Notes: generated from the letters alone by a model not told the origin. A stretch of 64,000 bases of DNA from Massilia agilis (GCF_024756255.1 NZ_JANUHB010000004.1:406830-470829); one strand, 5' to 3'. Positions 33,695-42,657 are shown, counted from the stretch's first letter. Numbers and translations are program-made.

Positions 33695-34914
33695 GTGCGT
33701 TCGATGTCGATGGCGGGATCGAGCCAGGCCGAGCCCTCGAAGTGCGCCCGGCGCATGTTCATCACGGTGAACACGAGCGCCAGGTCGCGCCATTCATAGT
33801 TGTTCACGAGGTGGGTTTCGGTGCTCACGATCGCGGTGGCCACCGAATAGGTGCCGGGGCCCAGGTTCATCGGGAACGCGAAGCGGTACACCACCTCCTC
33901 GCCGGCCGCCACGTCGGCAAGCGGCAGCTCTTTCAGGTGGGTGTTGGTGCCGTACATCGGCTGGCCGAGCCGGTCCTTGATCATGTAGCCCAGCACCATG
34001 CGCGGGATCGGGGCCTTGGCCTGCACCTTCACCTGCAGCGTCACGGGCGCGCCCACGTCCACCACCTCGACGCGCTGGCCATCCTCGTCCAGCAGCGCGA
34101 TGTCCGAGACGGTCGCTTCGCCGGTGCCGGAGATGGTCTGCACCTTGCCGGCGCTCGTCTCCTGCAGGCGCACGGTGTCGTTCTCGCGCTCGGCGATCAG
34201 GGCGTTGTAGAAGTCCATGATCTCTTCCGGGTTGCCCTGTTTGGCCAGGCGTCCGCCGTCGAGCAGGATGGCGCGGTCGCATACCGACTGGATCGCCTGC
34301 TTGTCGTGCGAGACCAGCAGCAGCGTGGTGCCCTGTTCGCGGAACTTGCGGATGCGGTCAAAACTCTTGTGCTGGAAGTAGGCGTCGCCCACCGACAAGG
34401 CCTCGTCCACGATCAGGATGTCGGGCCGGCGCGCGGTGGCCACCGAGAACGCGACGCGCATCTGCATGCCGCTCGAGTACACGCGCACCGGCTGGTCCAT
34501 GTACTCGCCGATCTCGGCGAAGGCCTCGATCTCGGGCATCAGCGCGTTGACCTCTTCCAGCGACAGGCCGAGCAGCTGGCCGGCCATGATCGCGTTCTGG
34601 CGCCCGGTGAAGTCGGGGTGAAAGCCCATGCCCAGCTCCAGCAGCGCGGCGACGCGTCCTTCCATCCACACGCTGCCGGTGGTCGGCTGCGTGGTGCCGG
34701 TGATGAGCTTGAGCAGGGTGCTCTTGCCGGCGCCGTTGATGCCGATGAGGCCCACGGCCTCGCCCGGCGCGACCTCGAAGCTGATGTCCTGCAGCACCCA
34801 CTTGAGCTTGTGGTGCTGGCCGGCCCACGGCAGCATCCACTCGGCCAGCCGCGACCAGCGGTTGGCGTACTGCTTGTAGGCCTTGCCCAGGCCTTGTACG
34901 ACGATCGCGCCCAT
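33691..34914 (-). CDS. wzt: Polysaccharide ABC exporter ATP-binding protein (Wzt type)
   Basis: A 407-residue ATPase for export of lipid-linked O-antigen or capsule. The nucleotide-binding domain fills residues 1-250, with Walker A GINGAGKST near 57, the signature region YSSGMQMRVAFS and Walker B ILIVDEALSVGD. The extra C-terminal domain, about 270-407, is a beta-sandwich of the Wzt carbohydrate-binding type, which in known systems recognises the non-reducing end of the finished polymer. This fits the methyltransferase encoded next to it. The start overlaps the wzm stop by one base (TGATG). Confidence 0.9.
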   Translation of the reverse strand: MGAIVVQGLGKAYKQYANRWSRLAEWMLPWAGQHHKLKWVLQDISFEVAPGEAVGLIGINGAGKSTLLKLITGTTQPTTGSVWMEGRVAALLELGMGFHPDFTGRQNAIMAGQLLGLSLEEVNALMPEIEAFAEIGEYMDQPVRVYSSGMQMRVAFSVATARRPDILIVDEALSVGDAYFQHKSFDRIRKFREQGTTLLLVSHDKQAIQSVCDRAILLDGGRLAKQGNPEEIMDFYNALIAERENDTVRLQETSAGKVQTISGTGEATVSDIALLDEDGQRVEVVDVGAPVTLQVKVQAKAPIPRMVLGYMIKDRLGQPMYGTNTHLKELPLADVAAGEEVVYRFAFPMNLGPGTYSVATAIVSTETHLVNNYEWRDLALVFTVMNMRRAHFEGSAWLDPAIDIERT

Positions 34915-35714
34915 CAGAGTTCGTCCACCATTTCGCCGGAGCGCTTGCGAAACAGGCGCAAGCCGAACACGCACAGCAGCACGGCCAGCACGGCGGCCGG
35001 CGCCAGCGTTGCCCAGTCCGGCGCGCGGCCCTCGACCAGGATCGCCTGGCACGCGCCGATCACCGCGACCATCGGGTTCCAGGCCAGCAGCGGCCGCACG
35101 TTCTCGGGCAGGATCGAGGCCGGGTACACGATCGGCGTGAGCCAGAACCAGAACTGCATCGCAATCGTCAGGAACTGGCCGACGTCGCGAAAGAACACAT
35201 TGAGCACGCCCGCGACCATGCCAATGCCGGTGGCCAGCAGCACCAGCACCGCCAGCACGGGCAAGAGCGCGAACCAGACCAGGCCGGGAAAGTTGTGCGA
35301 GGCCAGCAGGAACAGCGTGAACAGGCCGAAGATGATGGCAAAGTTGGCCAGCGCATTGAACACCACGATCAGCGGCAGGCAGATGCGCGGGAAGCTGATC
35401 TTCTTGATCAGGTTGGCCTGCTCGATGAACACGTTCTGGCCGCGCGCGACGATCTCGGCGAACAGGCCCCAGGTGAGGACGCCGGCGCACAGGTAGATGC
35501 TGTAGCCGTATTGCGAGGCCACCCCGGGCAGCTTGCTGTGCATGACCTCGGCGAAGATGACGGTGTACACCACGATCATCGCCAGCGGCGACAGCAGCGA
35601 CCACAGCGCGCCGAGGATGGCATTGCTGTAGCGGGCCTGGAATTCGCGCTTGACGCTGCCCACCACGAAGCCGCGGTACGACCACAGCGCGCGCAGCATG
35701 GGTGGCGCGATCAT
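34914..35714 (-). CDS. wzm: Polysaccharide ABC exporter permease (Wzm type)
   Basis: A 266-residue inner-membrane protein of the ABC-2 family with six predicted helices. Typical segments are REFQARYSNAILGALWSLLSP, trimmed here to its core YSNAILGALWSLLSP, then IFAEVMHSKLPG, and a C-terminal LRLFRKRSGEMVDEL. With Wzt it moves undecaprenyl-linked polysaccharide to the periplasm. The start could be ATG 35714 or 35699, and neither has a strong ribosome site; the frame also extends to 35804 but without family support. It heads the long minus-strand operon. Confidence 0.85.
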   Translation of the reverse strand: MIAPPMLRALWSYRGFVVGSVKREFQARYSNAILGALWSLLSPLAMIVVYTVIFAEVMHSKLPGVASQYGYSIYLCAGVLTWGLFAEIVARGQNVFIEQANLIKKISFPRICLPLIVVFNALANFAIIFGLFTLFLLASHNFPGLVWFALLPVLAVLVLLATGIGMVAGVLNVFFRDVGQFLTIAMQFWFWLTPIVYPASILPENVRPLLAWNPMVAVIGACQAILVEGRAPDWATLAPAAVLAVLLCVFGLRLFRKRSGEMVDEL

Positions 35715-35864
35715 GGCTTGGGGCGCGCAAAGACCGCGCGGGCGTGCGAAAGGGACGTCGTCATGGAAGTGGCATTGCCGTGTGAACCCGGCATTATAGC
35801 CCACACGATTGCCTCAATTATTGAACGATTTGTAACGACTTGTCGGGGCTCAACCGGCGGTATG

Positions 35865-35936
35865 GTAGGGTGCGCAGCTCGTTCAGGTGAAGCGTGCGCT
35901 TGTTGGACGCGTGGGCAGGAGACCTGCCCACCCTAC
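35865..35936. repeat. GTAGGGTGCGC extragenic palindrome that ends the Crp gene
   Basis: A shorter copy of the repeat: left end GTAGGGTGCGCAGCTCGTTC, right end GACCTGCCCACCCTAC, with GGACGCGTGGGCAGG inside. Read on the minus strand, its right end GTAGGGTGGG supplies the TAG stop codon of the Crp-family gene (35935-35933). The repeat has therefore landed at, or helped define, the end of that gene. Confidence 0.8.
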
Positions 35937-36667
35937 GTGGCCTGCACGAGCTTCTTGAGCGCATCCGGATCGCGGATGATCAGTCGGTGCGGTTCCTTCT
36001 GGACAATGCCCTGCTGCACCAACGCGAGCAGGGCGCGCGTGACCGTTTCGCGGCTGGTATTGACCATGTTCGCGATGTCCTGGTGAGTCGGCAGGTTTTC
36101 CACCACCGCCGGCGCGTTCGGGTCGTCGTCCTTCTTCTGCTGCATCACCAGGAAGGCGTAGATCCGCTTCGAGGTATTGTTAATGCTGAGCAATGCGCGG
36201 ATTTCCGAGTCGCGCTGGATCTTTTGGGCCAGGTGCTTGAGCATCTGGTTCGCCACCGACGGGAAGTGCGACATCAGGTGCATTGCGGCCGGGGCAGGCA
36301 GGAAGCCGACCAGCACGTCCGTCATCGCCACCACCGACGCCGAACGGGTCGAGTTGTTGATCAGCGCAATCTCGCCGAAGAAGTCGCCCGGCGCCAGCAG
36401 GCGCAGGCCGATCGCGCGGCCATCCTCGGTCACGTCGATCACCTGGGCCTGGCCGCCCAGCAGGAACATCAGGCCGTCGCCGTGGCCGCCTTTCTGCAGC
36501 ACGATGTCGCGCTTGTTGTACTGGCGGATCCGGATTTCCTGCTTGACGAAGGTGATCTCGTCGTCACTCAGTTCGGCCAACAGCGGAATCTTGCGCAGGT
36601 GAATGTGGATCTGGCGTTCTTCCGCCGGCGCGGCGGGCTGTTGGGTTTGGGTGGCGGTGGACGTCAT
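35933..36667 (-). CDS. Crp/Fnr-family cAMP-type regulator
   Basis: A 244-residue dimeric DNA-binding regulator. The cyclic-nucleotide-binding domain (about residues 25-150) keeps the phosphate-binding cassette APGDFFGEIALINNSTRSAS: Gly-Glu and Arg-Ser are the cAMP-contact residues of E. coli CRP. The helix-turn-helix near residues 190-215 (THQDIANMVNTSRETVTRAL) has the Arg-Glu-x-x-x-Arg arrangement that reads TGTGA half-sites. There are no Fnr cysteines. These features, and three TGTGA-N6-TCACA sites in the window, suggest it is a real cAMP receptor. It lies between the polysaccharide operon and the cyclase/S-layer region. Its stop codon lies in a repeat. Confidence 0.85.
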   Translation of the reverse strand: MTSTATQTQQPAAPAEERQIHIHLRKIPLLAELSDDEITFVKQEIRIRQYNKRDIVLQKGGHGDGLMFLLGGQAQVIDVTEDGRAIGLRLLAPGDFFGEIALINNSTRSASVVAMTDVLVGFLPAPAAMHLMSHFPSVANQMLKHLAQKIQRDSEIRALLSINNTSKRIYAFLVMQQKKDDDPNAPAVVENLPTHQDIANMVNTSRETVTRALLALVQQGIVQKEPHRLIIRDPDALKKLVQAT

Positions 36668-36738
36668 TGATGTTTGTTCAAAAAAACCTGGTCAGCCAGC
36701 TCCCCGGCAAGATTTCCGACAGGGGTGATTGTAGCCGG

Positions 36739-37953
36739 TCAGGCTGAGTCCGCGTCAATCTCGGCCGCCGGATGCGGCTTTTTGGCAGCATCGCTCGGCG
36801 CCGCGTGCGGCCGGGGCAGGGCCGCTTCCCCCGCCAGGGGCGACTGCGCGCTTGGCGTGTTGGCAACAGCCGGGCGGGCGCGCCGTAGCCAGCGCCGCGC
36901 CGCGCGCAAGGCCGGCGCTTCCACCCAGTGCCAGCTCAGCACTGCGAGGGCCAGCGTCACGATCATCGCCAGCGCGGTCAGACGCAGCGCCCCGGTTGGC
37001 GGCAGCGCGGCACGCAGCATCAGCAGCACCGGCCAGTGGTAGATGTAGACGCCGTAGGAATAGTCGTGGCGCTGGATGTGGCCGATGTGGCGCACCCGCG
37101 CACTGCCGGCCCACAGCGCCAGCGCGCCGGCGGCCAGCGCAATGCCGAACCAGGTCAGCGGGCTTGGGGTGAGCGCGCCGAAGCGGGTCCAGTTCAGGGC
37201 CAGCAGGGCAAACGCGCAGGCCACCTGCAGCGGGCCCACGCGCAGCGAACCGGCCACGGTCTGCAGCAGCATGCCGGCCAGGAACATCGACCACAGCCGC
37301 ACTTCCCACACGTAGCCGGCCGCCACGTCCGGGAACACGTTGGCGGCCAGCAGCAGGAACAGGGCGCAGGCGCGCATCCAGGTCGCCAGCGGCAGCGCCG
37401 CCGCCAGGCCGACCAAGGCCACCATCACGTACATCCGGCCCTCCCAGTACAGGGTCCACAGCGGGCCGTTCAGGTCCTGGCCGCCGAGCACGCCGGGGAT
37501 GCGCAGCTCCTCGGGCGGGATGATGTAGCGAAGTTCGTGCAGCGCCGTGTTACCGAAGATGAAGCGCCAGGGGGCGGGGCCGAGCAGCGTCGCCAGCCCC
37601 TGGTCCGAGAAAAAGGCGCAGGCGGCGACAGTGGTCACGAGCAGGCACGCGAACAGCCCGGGAACGATGCGCGCCACGCGCCGCAGCGCGTAGCGGCCGG
37701 GGTGCGGGTCGCGCATCCAGCTTTGGGTGATGAAGATGCCGCTGACGAGGAAGAACACACCCACCGCCAGCGAGCCGAGGTCCGCGGCCGGCTGCAGCCA
37801 CAGGGTTGCCGGGTCGCTCGCGGCGCGCAGGGTGTTGAGCTGGTAGCCGTGAAAGACCACGACCAGCAGCGCGCACACCAGCCGCACCAGGTTGAACCCG
37901 TTGCCGTGGTCTTCGATCGCGCTGCCGAGCGAGCGCACGCCGGTGCTTGCCAT
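36739..37953 (-). CDS. Acyltransferase 3 family membrane protein
   Basis: A 404-residue integral membrane protein with about ten helices, of the OafA/NodX acyltransferase family that O-acetylates surface sugars. The family start NGFNLVRLVCALLVVVFHGY, with the conserved Arg and His, is present; GVFFLVSGIFITQSWMRDP, RYALRRVARIVPG and PLWTLYWEGRMYVM follow in order. The C-terminal tail from about residue 360 is Ala/Pro-rich and probably disordered. It lies just upstream of the Crp gene, 71 bases away, and just downstream of the TPR/barrel gene (one base between). It may modify the polysaccharide made by the neighbouring locus. Confidence 0.85.
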   Translation of the reverse strand: MASTGVRSLGSAIEDHGNGFNLVRLVCALLVVVFHGYQLNTLRAASDPATLWLQPAADLGSLAVGVFFLVSGIFITQSWMRDPHPGRYALRRVARIVPGLFACLLVTTVAACAFFSDQGLATLLGPAPWRFIFGNTALHELRYIIPPEELRIPGVLGGQDLNGPLWTLYWEGRMYVMVALVGLAAALPLATWMRACALFLLLAANVFPDVAAGYVWEVRLWSMFLAGMLLQTVAGSLRVGPLQVACAFALLALNWTRFGALTPSPLTWFGIALAAGALALWAGSARVRHIGHIQRHDYSYGVYIYHWPVLLMLRAALPPTGALRLTALAMIVTLALAVLSWHWVEAPALRAARRWLRRARPAVANTPSAQSPLAGEAALPRPHAAPSDAAKKPHPAAEIDADSA

Positions 37954-37954
37954 G

Positions 37955-39226
37955 TCAGGGTCCTTGCCACTGCCAGCTCAGTTGCAGCTGGCGTGCGTTG
38001 TACTGGAAGATCGAGATGTTCTCACGGTTGCGCACGGCACGGCCTTCGAGCTGGATCGACTGGTGCTTGTCCAGCGTATAGACCAGGGTGGCGCGCGCTA
38101 CGTCGGTGCGTTGCGCGCGCACCTCTTCGATCAGTCCGGGCGAATAGGCCGAGGCACTGTCCCAGGCTTGGCGCGTGAGCGATAGCTCGCCGGCCAGGTT
38201 GGCGCCGAGACGGTGCCGCACCAGCGCGTTGCCGAACCAGCCGCGCCGGTCGCCGCCGGGACGCTGCGCCAGCGCGCGGTCCTCCAGCCGCCCCAGTGCG
38301 AGGCTGGCGTAGGTGTCCGGACGGCGCCAGGTGAGCTGCCCGCGCGTCTCCCACACGTTCGCGTTGAAATTGGTGAGGGTGAGGAAGCCGTTGTAGGTGG
38401 CCCCGAACAGCACCGAGAATTGCATCGAGGCCGGCAGCGGCAGCGGCGGCGTGATCCGGGCCTGCAGCTGCGCCTGGCGCTGGTACAGGCTCCCGCCCAG
38501 CTTGACCAGTCCGCCCGACATCGTGCCGCGCACGGTCCAGTGTCCCAGCCGCCATGGCGTATCGACGCCGCCGAACAGGGCGCCGCTGTCGTACTGGTGC
38601 AGCCGGTCGTTGCGGCGCACTGCGTACTGCACGAAGCCGGTCCCGCCATTGCGCGTGATGTCGTGCGAGAAGTCGCCCGACATCAGCGTGTACTGGTCGT
38701 GCATCGGCCTGAAGTCGGCCGACAGCTCCTGCGTGTACGGGCCGGCCGGTCCATCGATCACGTAGGTCGGGCTCAAGGCGCCTTGGTTCACGTTCTGGTC
38801 GATGCCGCGGCCGATGCTCAGCGACCAGGCGCTGCCCGCGTGCCAGCGGTTGCAGCCTTGCTCGCGCGCTTCGGCGATCACGCGCAGGATCTCGTCCCAG
38901 CCCGGGGTCGGCCTGGCCGGCGCAAAGCGGGTCTCGATGGTGGCGAACAGGCGCTCGGCTTCATTGGAATAGCCCAGCGCGCACTGGGTCAGCGCCAGCT
39001 CCAGCCAGGCGCCCGCGTGCAGCGGCTCTTTCTCGACCAGGCGGCGCAGCTCCAGCGAGGCGTCGCTGCGGCGGCCCTCGGCGATCGACTGCAGCGCGTC
39101 CTGGTACAGGTCCTGCTGCAGCGTGGACGCCTGCGCGTCCGCCTGCGATTGGGCGCACGCCGCGCCGGGCCCGGCCGCGACGAGCAGTGCAAGCAGCACG
39201 CGCCAGGAGAAGGCAGAGCGCTTCAT
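37955..39226 (-). CDS. Exported TPR plus beta-barrel outer-membrane protein
   Basis: A 423-residue protein with a signal peptide (VLLALLVAAGPGAACA) and one or two TPR-like repeats at about residues 40-110 (GAWLELALTQCALGYSNEAE). The remainder has alternating hydrophobic/aromatic strands and ends QLQLSWQWQGP, consistent with an outer-membrane beta-barrel of about fourteen strands. The layout recalls Slam/DUF560-type surface-assembly proteins, but the match is only by architecture. The start overlaps the cyclase stop (ATGA). A longer frame reaching 40168 runs antisense inside the cyclase and is not real. The role is inferred to be at the outer membrane. Confidence 0.65.
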   Translation of the reverse strand: MKRSAFSWRVLLALLVAAGPGAACAQSQADAQASTLQQDLYQDALQSIAEGRRSDASLELRRLVEKEPLHAGAWLELALTQCALGYSNEAERLFATIETRFAPARPTPGWDEILRVIAEAREQGCNRWHAGSAWSLSIGRGIDQNVNQGALSPTYVIDGPAGPYTQELSADFRPMHDQYTLMSGDFSHDITRNGGTGFVQYAVRRNDRLHQYDSGALFGGVDTPWRLGHWTVRGTMSGGLVKLGGSLYQRQAQLQARITPPLPLPASMQFSVLFGATYNGFLTLTNFNANVWETRGQLTWRRPDTYASLALGRLEDRALAQRPGGDRRGWFGNALVRHRLGANLAGELSLTRQAWDSASAYSPGLIEEVRAQRTDVARATLVYTLDKHQSIQLEGRAVRNRENISIFQYNARQLQLSWQWQGP

Positions 39227-41127
39227 GCCCTGGCCTCCGCGGCCCGGAACAGCGGCATCGGATGGACCTGGCCGGTGTCCAGCGTGTAAAGCGTGGTCGA
39301 CTTGCCCTTGCCGCGCAAATGGCGCTCGCCCAGCAGGATGAAACGGTGGCGGCGCGCGCGCTCGACCGTGCCGGCGCCAATGATCACGTCGTGCGGATAG
39401 TCGCGCGCAGCCTGCTCCAGGCGTGAGGCGGTGTTCACGCTGTCGCCCACGGCGGTGTAGATGCTGCGGAACGAGGTGCCGAAGTCGCCCGCCATCGCCG
39501 GGCCGGACTCGATGCCGATGCGCACCCGCAGGCGCGGCAGGCCGGCCTTCTCGCGCTCGCGCGACAGGCGCTCGACGCGCTGCAGGATTTCCAGCGCCGC
39601 ATCCAGCGCGAGGTCGGCGTGATGCTCGAGCGGCAGCGGCGCGCCCCAGAACGCGACCAGGCCGTCGCCGGTGTACTTGTCCAGCGTGCCCTGCATCGCG
39701 ATCACCGGGCCGGTCAGGCAGTCGAGGAAGGCGCGCGTCAGCTCGGCCGCCTCTTCCATCGACAGCGATTCGACCTGGCTGGTGTAGCCCTGCATGTCGG
39801 CGATCAGCGTGGTCACGTCGAGCAGGCGCGGGGCCAGCGGGTCTTCCATGTCGCTGCGCAGCAGTTCGGCCACCACGCCCGGTGCCACGTACTGGCGCAA
39901 GGTGTCGAGCAGGCGGCGCGACTTGTGCTGCGTGAGCTGCCACTGGTACGGCACCGCGACGGCCAGCAGGAACAGGTTGGTGGCCAGCGGCGACGTGGTC
40001 GAGAAACCGGGGTCGTGCGGCGCGGCCACGAACGCAACCAGCAGCCACGCCGCGGACAGCGCCGCCAGCAGGCTCACGCTGGCGGCGGCCGGCAAGCGCG
40101 GGAATGCGAAGGTGGCAACCAGCACCGCGGCCAGCGCGAACGCGCAAGCGAGCAGCCGCCCTGGCCACGGCGTGGGCGCGCGGCCCTGCTGTCGGTCGAG
40201 CAGGGTGGAGAGGATCGCGGCCTGCACGCCGAGCCCGGGCCGGCTCGCCGCGAACGGCGTGGCGACGCGGTCGGTCATGCCCAGCGAGGACGAGCCGACC
40301 ACCACCAGGCGAGCGCTGGCGCTGGCCGGCGCGATCGATTGCGACAGGATGTCGGCCGCGCTCACCAGGGTGTACGCGTTCCAGTCGCGCTGGTAGTCCA
40401 CGCGCAGCAGCGGGTCGCGCGGCAACGGCGGGGCGGGGCGGCCGCTGCAGCAGTCCACCAGGGCCAGCGCCAGCGCCGGGTACTGGCGGCCGTCGAAGCT
40501 GGTCACCAGCGGCACGCGGCGCAGCACGCCGTCCGGGTCGGGGATGAAGCCGATGTTGCCGATGTGGCTGGCCTGGGCCAGTCCCGCGTGGTTGGCGATG
40601 TAGCCGGTGGCCGGCACGGCCGGGCCAGTGGCGCCTTGCAGCGCGCCGCCGAGCACGCCGCCGCGCAGCTGCTGCGGGCGGATGTGGCCGAAGTCGTAAT
40701 CGAAGGCCTGGGCCAGCACCAGCGGGCCGTGGCGGGCGAGGGCGGCCAGGCGCGCATCGCCCAGCGCGTCGCCGGGGTCCGGCAGCACGATGTCCAGCGC
40801 AACGCCGCGCGCCTCATAACGGCTGAGCAGGGTTTCGACCAGGTCGGCGATGCGCGAGTGCGGCCAGGGCCACGGACCGAGCCTGGCCAGGCTGTCCTCG
40901 TCGATGTCCACCACCAGGACCCGGGGCTCGGGGGCCACGCTCGAACGCGCGCGAACAAAGGCATCGCGCAGCAGTTCGTTGCCGAAAAGAGACGATCCAG
41001 CTGCCGGGCTCCATTGGGCAAACACCGTCAGCGCCAGCGCGGCGAGTGCAATCGCCGCCCGCGCGACTGGCGCCGGGACGCGGAAACGGTGCCGCGCAGC
41101 AGTAGATGTAAGAGTGTTTTCGACCAC
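39223..41127 (-). CDS. CHASE2-domain class III adenylate cyclase
   Basis: A 634-residue membrane enzyme. An N-terminal helix precedes a periplasmic CHASE2 sensor (about residues 45-300: VLVVDIDEDSLARLGPWPWP, then VVVGSSSLGMTDRVATPF). Three membrane helices follow at about 310-395, then a class III cyclase domain. Both metal aspartates are present (TTLIADMQGYTS; KYTGDGLVAFWG), as are the transition-state Asn and Arg in GDSVNTASRLE. The Lys in LDKYTGDG and the Thr in IYTAVGD fit ATP rather than GTP as substrate. The start is uncertain: GTG 41127 is chosen, and a TTG at 41202 would add 25 unusual residues. A Crp site lies between it and fecR. Confidence 0.85.
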   Translation of the reverse strand: MVENTLTSTAARHRFRVPAPVARAAIALAALALTVFAQWSPAAGSSLFGNELLRDAFVRARSSVAPEPRVLVVDIDEDSLARLGPWPWPHSRIADLVETLLSRYEARGVALDIVLPDPGDALGDARLAALARHGPLVLAQAFDYDFGHIRPQQLRGGVLGGALQGATGPAVPATGYIANHAGLAQASHIGNIGFIPDPDGVLRRVPLVTSFDGRQYPALALALVDCCSGRPAPPLPRDPLLRVDYQRDWNAYTLVSAADILSQSIAPASASARLVVVGSSSLGMTDRVATPFAASRPGLGVQAAILSTLLDRQQGRAPTPWPGRLLACAFALAAVLVATFAFPRLPAAASVSLLAALSAAWLLVAFVAAPHDPGFSTTSPLATNLFLLAVAVPYQWQLTQHKSRRLLDTLRQYVAPGVVAELLRSDMEDPLAPRLLDVTTLIADMQGYTSQVESLSMEEAAELTRAFLDCLTGPVIAMQGTLDKYTGDGLVAFWGAPLPLEHHADLALDAALEILQRVERLSREREKAGLPRLRVRIGIESGPAMAGDFGTSFRSIYTAVGDSVNTASRLEQAARDYPHDVIIGAGTVERARRHRFILLGERHLRGKGKSTTLYTLDTGQVHPMPLFRAAEARA

Positions 41128-41252
41128 GCAGCCCAGAGGAAAGTGCTTCTGTTCCAGAAATTGAAACGCGCAGTATAGCGTCTCGTTACACTTGCCGCGC
41201 AACCTTCCGTGTTCAAATTCGGCGAAGCGAGCTCAGCTAGTTTGCACTAAAA

Positions 41253-41295
41253 TGTGATGGCCGTCACGGAAGCTGCGATGGCTGCTGCGGATAAT
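41253..41295 (+). promoter_or_regulatory. Crp site and promoter, fecR / adenylate cyclase intergenic region
   Basis: TGTGA-TGGCCG-TCACG occupies 41253-41268, one mismatch from the Crp consensus TGTGA-N6-TCACA. GATAAT at 41290-41295 is a good -10 box. With transcription starting near 41302 the site is centred at about -41.5, the class II activator position. It also lies about 125 bases upstream of the divergent cyclase start, so cAMP could feed back on its own synthesis. Confidence 0.7.
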
Positions 41296-41317
41296 CGCGA
41301 GAAAAGGGGAATAAGAA

Positions 41318-42613
41318 ATGTTGCGTCGATCAATCCTGGTTTGCAGTGTTGCGCTGGCCGCACAAGCCCATGCCGCCGAGGCGGGCAAGGTCATTTTTGC
41401 TGCCGGCGCGACCACCATTGCCGAGCGCGCGGCAGCCGAAGGCGCGCCGGTGCAGGAGGGCGACCTGCTCGCGACCGGGGCCGATGGCTACTTATATGTC
41501 AAGACGGCCGACAACGGCCTGTTCATCCTGCGCCCCAACACCCGTGCGCGCATCGTCACCTATCATATTGACACCAAAGACCCCGCCAACACCCGGGTCA
41601 AGCTCGAGCTGATCAATGGCGTGGCGCGCAGCAAGTCGGGCGACGCGGTCAAGCTGGCGCGCCAGAACTTCCGTTTCAACACCCCGGTGGCCGCCATCGG
41701 CGTGCGCGGCACCGATTTCACCGTTTATACCGACCCGGAGACTTCACGCGTGGCCGTGCTGACCGGGCGCGTCATCGTCAGCGGTTTCGGCGGCGCCTGC
41801 AGCCCGGATGGCGCCGGCCCGTGCGAAGGCGCGGCCAGCCGTGAGCTGTCGGCCGCCCAGCGTGGGCAACTGTTGCAAGTCAAGCGCGGGCAGCTGGCGC
41901 CCCAACTGCTTGCCGGCAGCGCCGGTGCCCCGGACCAGCTGGCTCCGCCGCGCACCGACGAACCGCTGGCCAAGGCCGGCGCGCCGGGCGACACGGCAAT
42001 CGACGTGCGCAAGGCCGACTCGATCGACAAGATGGTGGCGCAGCAACCAAGCACCCCGGTCGTGACGCCGCCGCCGGTGGTCGACTCCGGTCCGCCGGCC
42101 GGGCCGCAGCGCGAGATCCAGTGGGGCCGCTGGTCGACCGTGGCCGGCGTGGCGCCGACAGCGCCATTCACCGGCCCGGAAGGCGCCGAGCGCCTGGTCA
42201 ATTCGAACTTCGTGATCTTCCGCACTGCCGGGCCAGAATACGTGCTGCCCGAGCGCGGCAGCGTCGCCTTCAACCTGAAGGGGAGCGAGGCATACATATT
42301 TAATAGTAATCCGGCCGTTGCCGCGTTGCCGGCACAGGTACAGAACGGCCTGTTCAGCGTGGACTTCGGCAAGGCCGCCTTCACCACCAGCTTCGACCTG
42401 GTCGCGGGCAGCGAAACGTTCAAGATGATCGCCGAGGGCGCCGTCTCGTCGGCCGGACGGTTTGCCAACAATCAGTACCTGCAGTACCAAAATAACAACA
42501 TGCAAGTCGACGGTGTACTCAGCAATGCAAACGGCGGCAGCGCGGCCTACCTGTTTGAGCGCCGGCTCGACGATACGCGCAAAGCCAGTGGCGTCACCTA
42601 CTGGGCCCACTGA
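41318..42613 (+). CDS. Exported FecR-domain protein
   Basis: A 431-residue periplasmic or surface protein with a signal peptide cleaved near residue 19 (LVCSVALAAQAHA). The FecR domain covers residues about 25-150: EGAPVQEGDLLATGADGYLY, LRPNTRARI and VAAIGVRGTDFTVYTDPE, ending with VLTGRVIVSG. A proline-rich linker follows at about 245-270, and then a C-terminal beta-rich domain of about 150 residues with no clear family match. There is no membrane helix after the signal, so it is not a classical anti-sigma FecR. GGGGA lies upstream of the ATG. It is divergent from the cyclase and TPR-barrel genes, a grouping seen in related species. Confidence 0.8.
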   Translation: MLRRSILVCSVALAAQAHAAEAGKVIFAAGATTIAERAAAEGAPVQEGDLLATGADGYLYVKTADNGLFILRPNTRARIVTYHIDTKDPANTRVKLELINGVARSKSGDAVKLARQNFRFNTPVAAIGVRGTDFTVYTDPETSRVAVLTGRVIVSGFGGACSPDGAGPCEGAASRELSAAQRGQLLQVKRGQLAPQLLAGSAGAPDQLAPPRTDEPLAKAGAPGDTAIDVRKADSIDKMVAQQPSTPVVTPPPVVDSGPPAGPQREIQWGRWSTVAGVAPTAPFTGPEGAERLVNSNFVIFRTAGPEYVLPERGSVAFNLKGSEAYIFNSNPAVAALPAQVQNGLFSVDFGKAAFTTSFDLVAGSETFKMIAEGAVSSAGRFANNQYLQYQNNNMQVDGVLSNANGGSAAYLFERRLDDTRKASGVTYWAH

Positions 42614-42632
42614 GCGCTGCAGGTCCCGGCCA

Positions 42633-42657
42633 TCCCGCCGCTGGCGGGATTTTTTTT
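42633..42657 (+). terminator. Rho-independent terminator of the FecR gene
   Basis: The stem TCCCGCC (42633-42639) pairs with GGCGGGA (42643-42649) around the loop GCT, followed by eight T from 42650. It stands 20 bases after the stop codon and isolates the FecR gene from the S-layer gene. Confidence 0.9.

Noticed and set aside
29936..33799. 1287-codon open frame antisense to the GT4 and FkbM genes
   Set aside because: It crosses two well-supported genes, is extremely rich in Arg, Gln, His and Val, and has no family motif.
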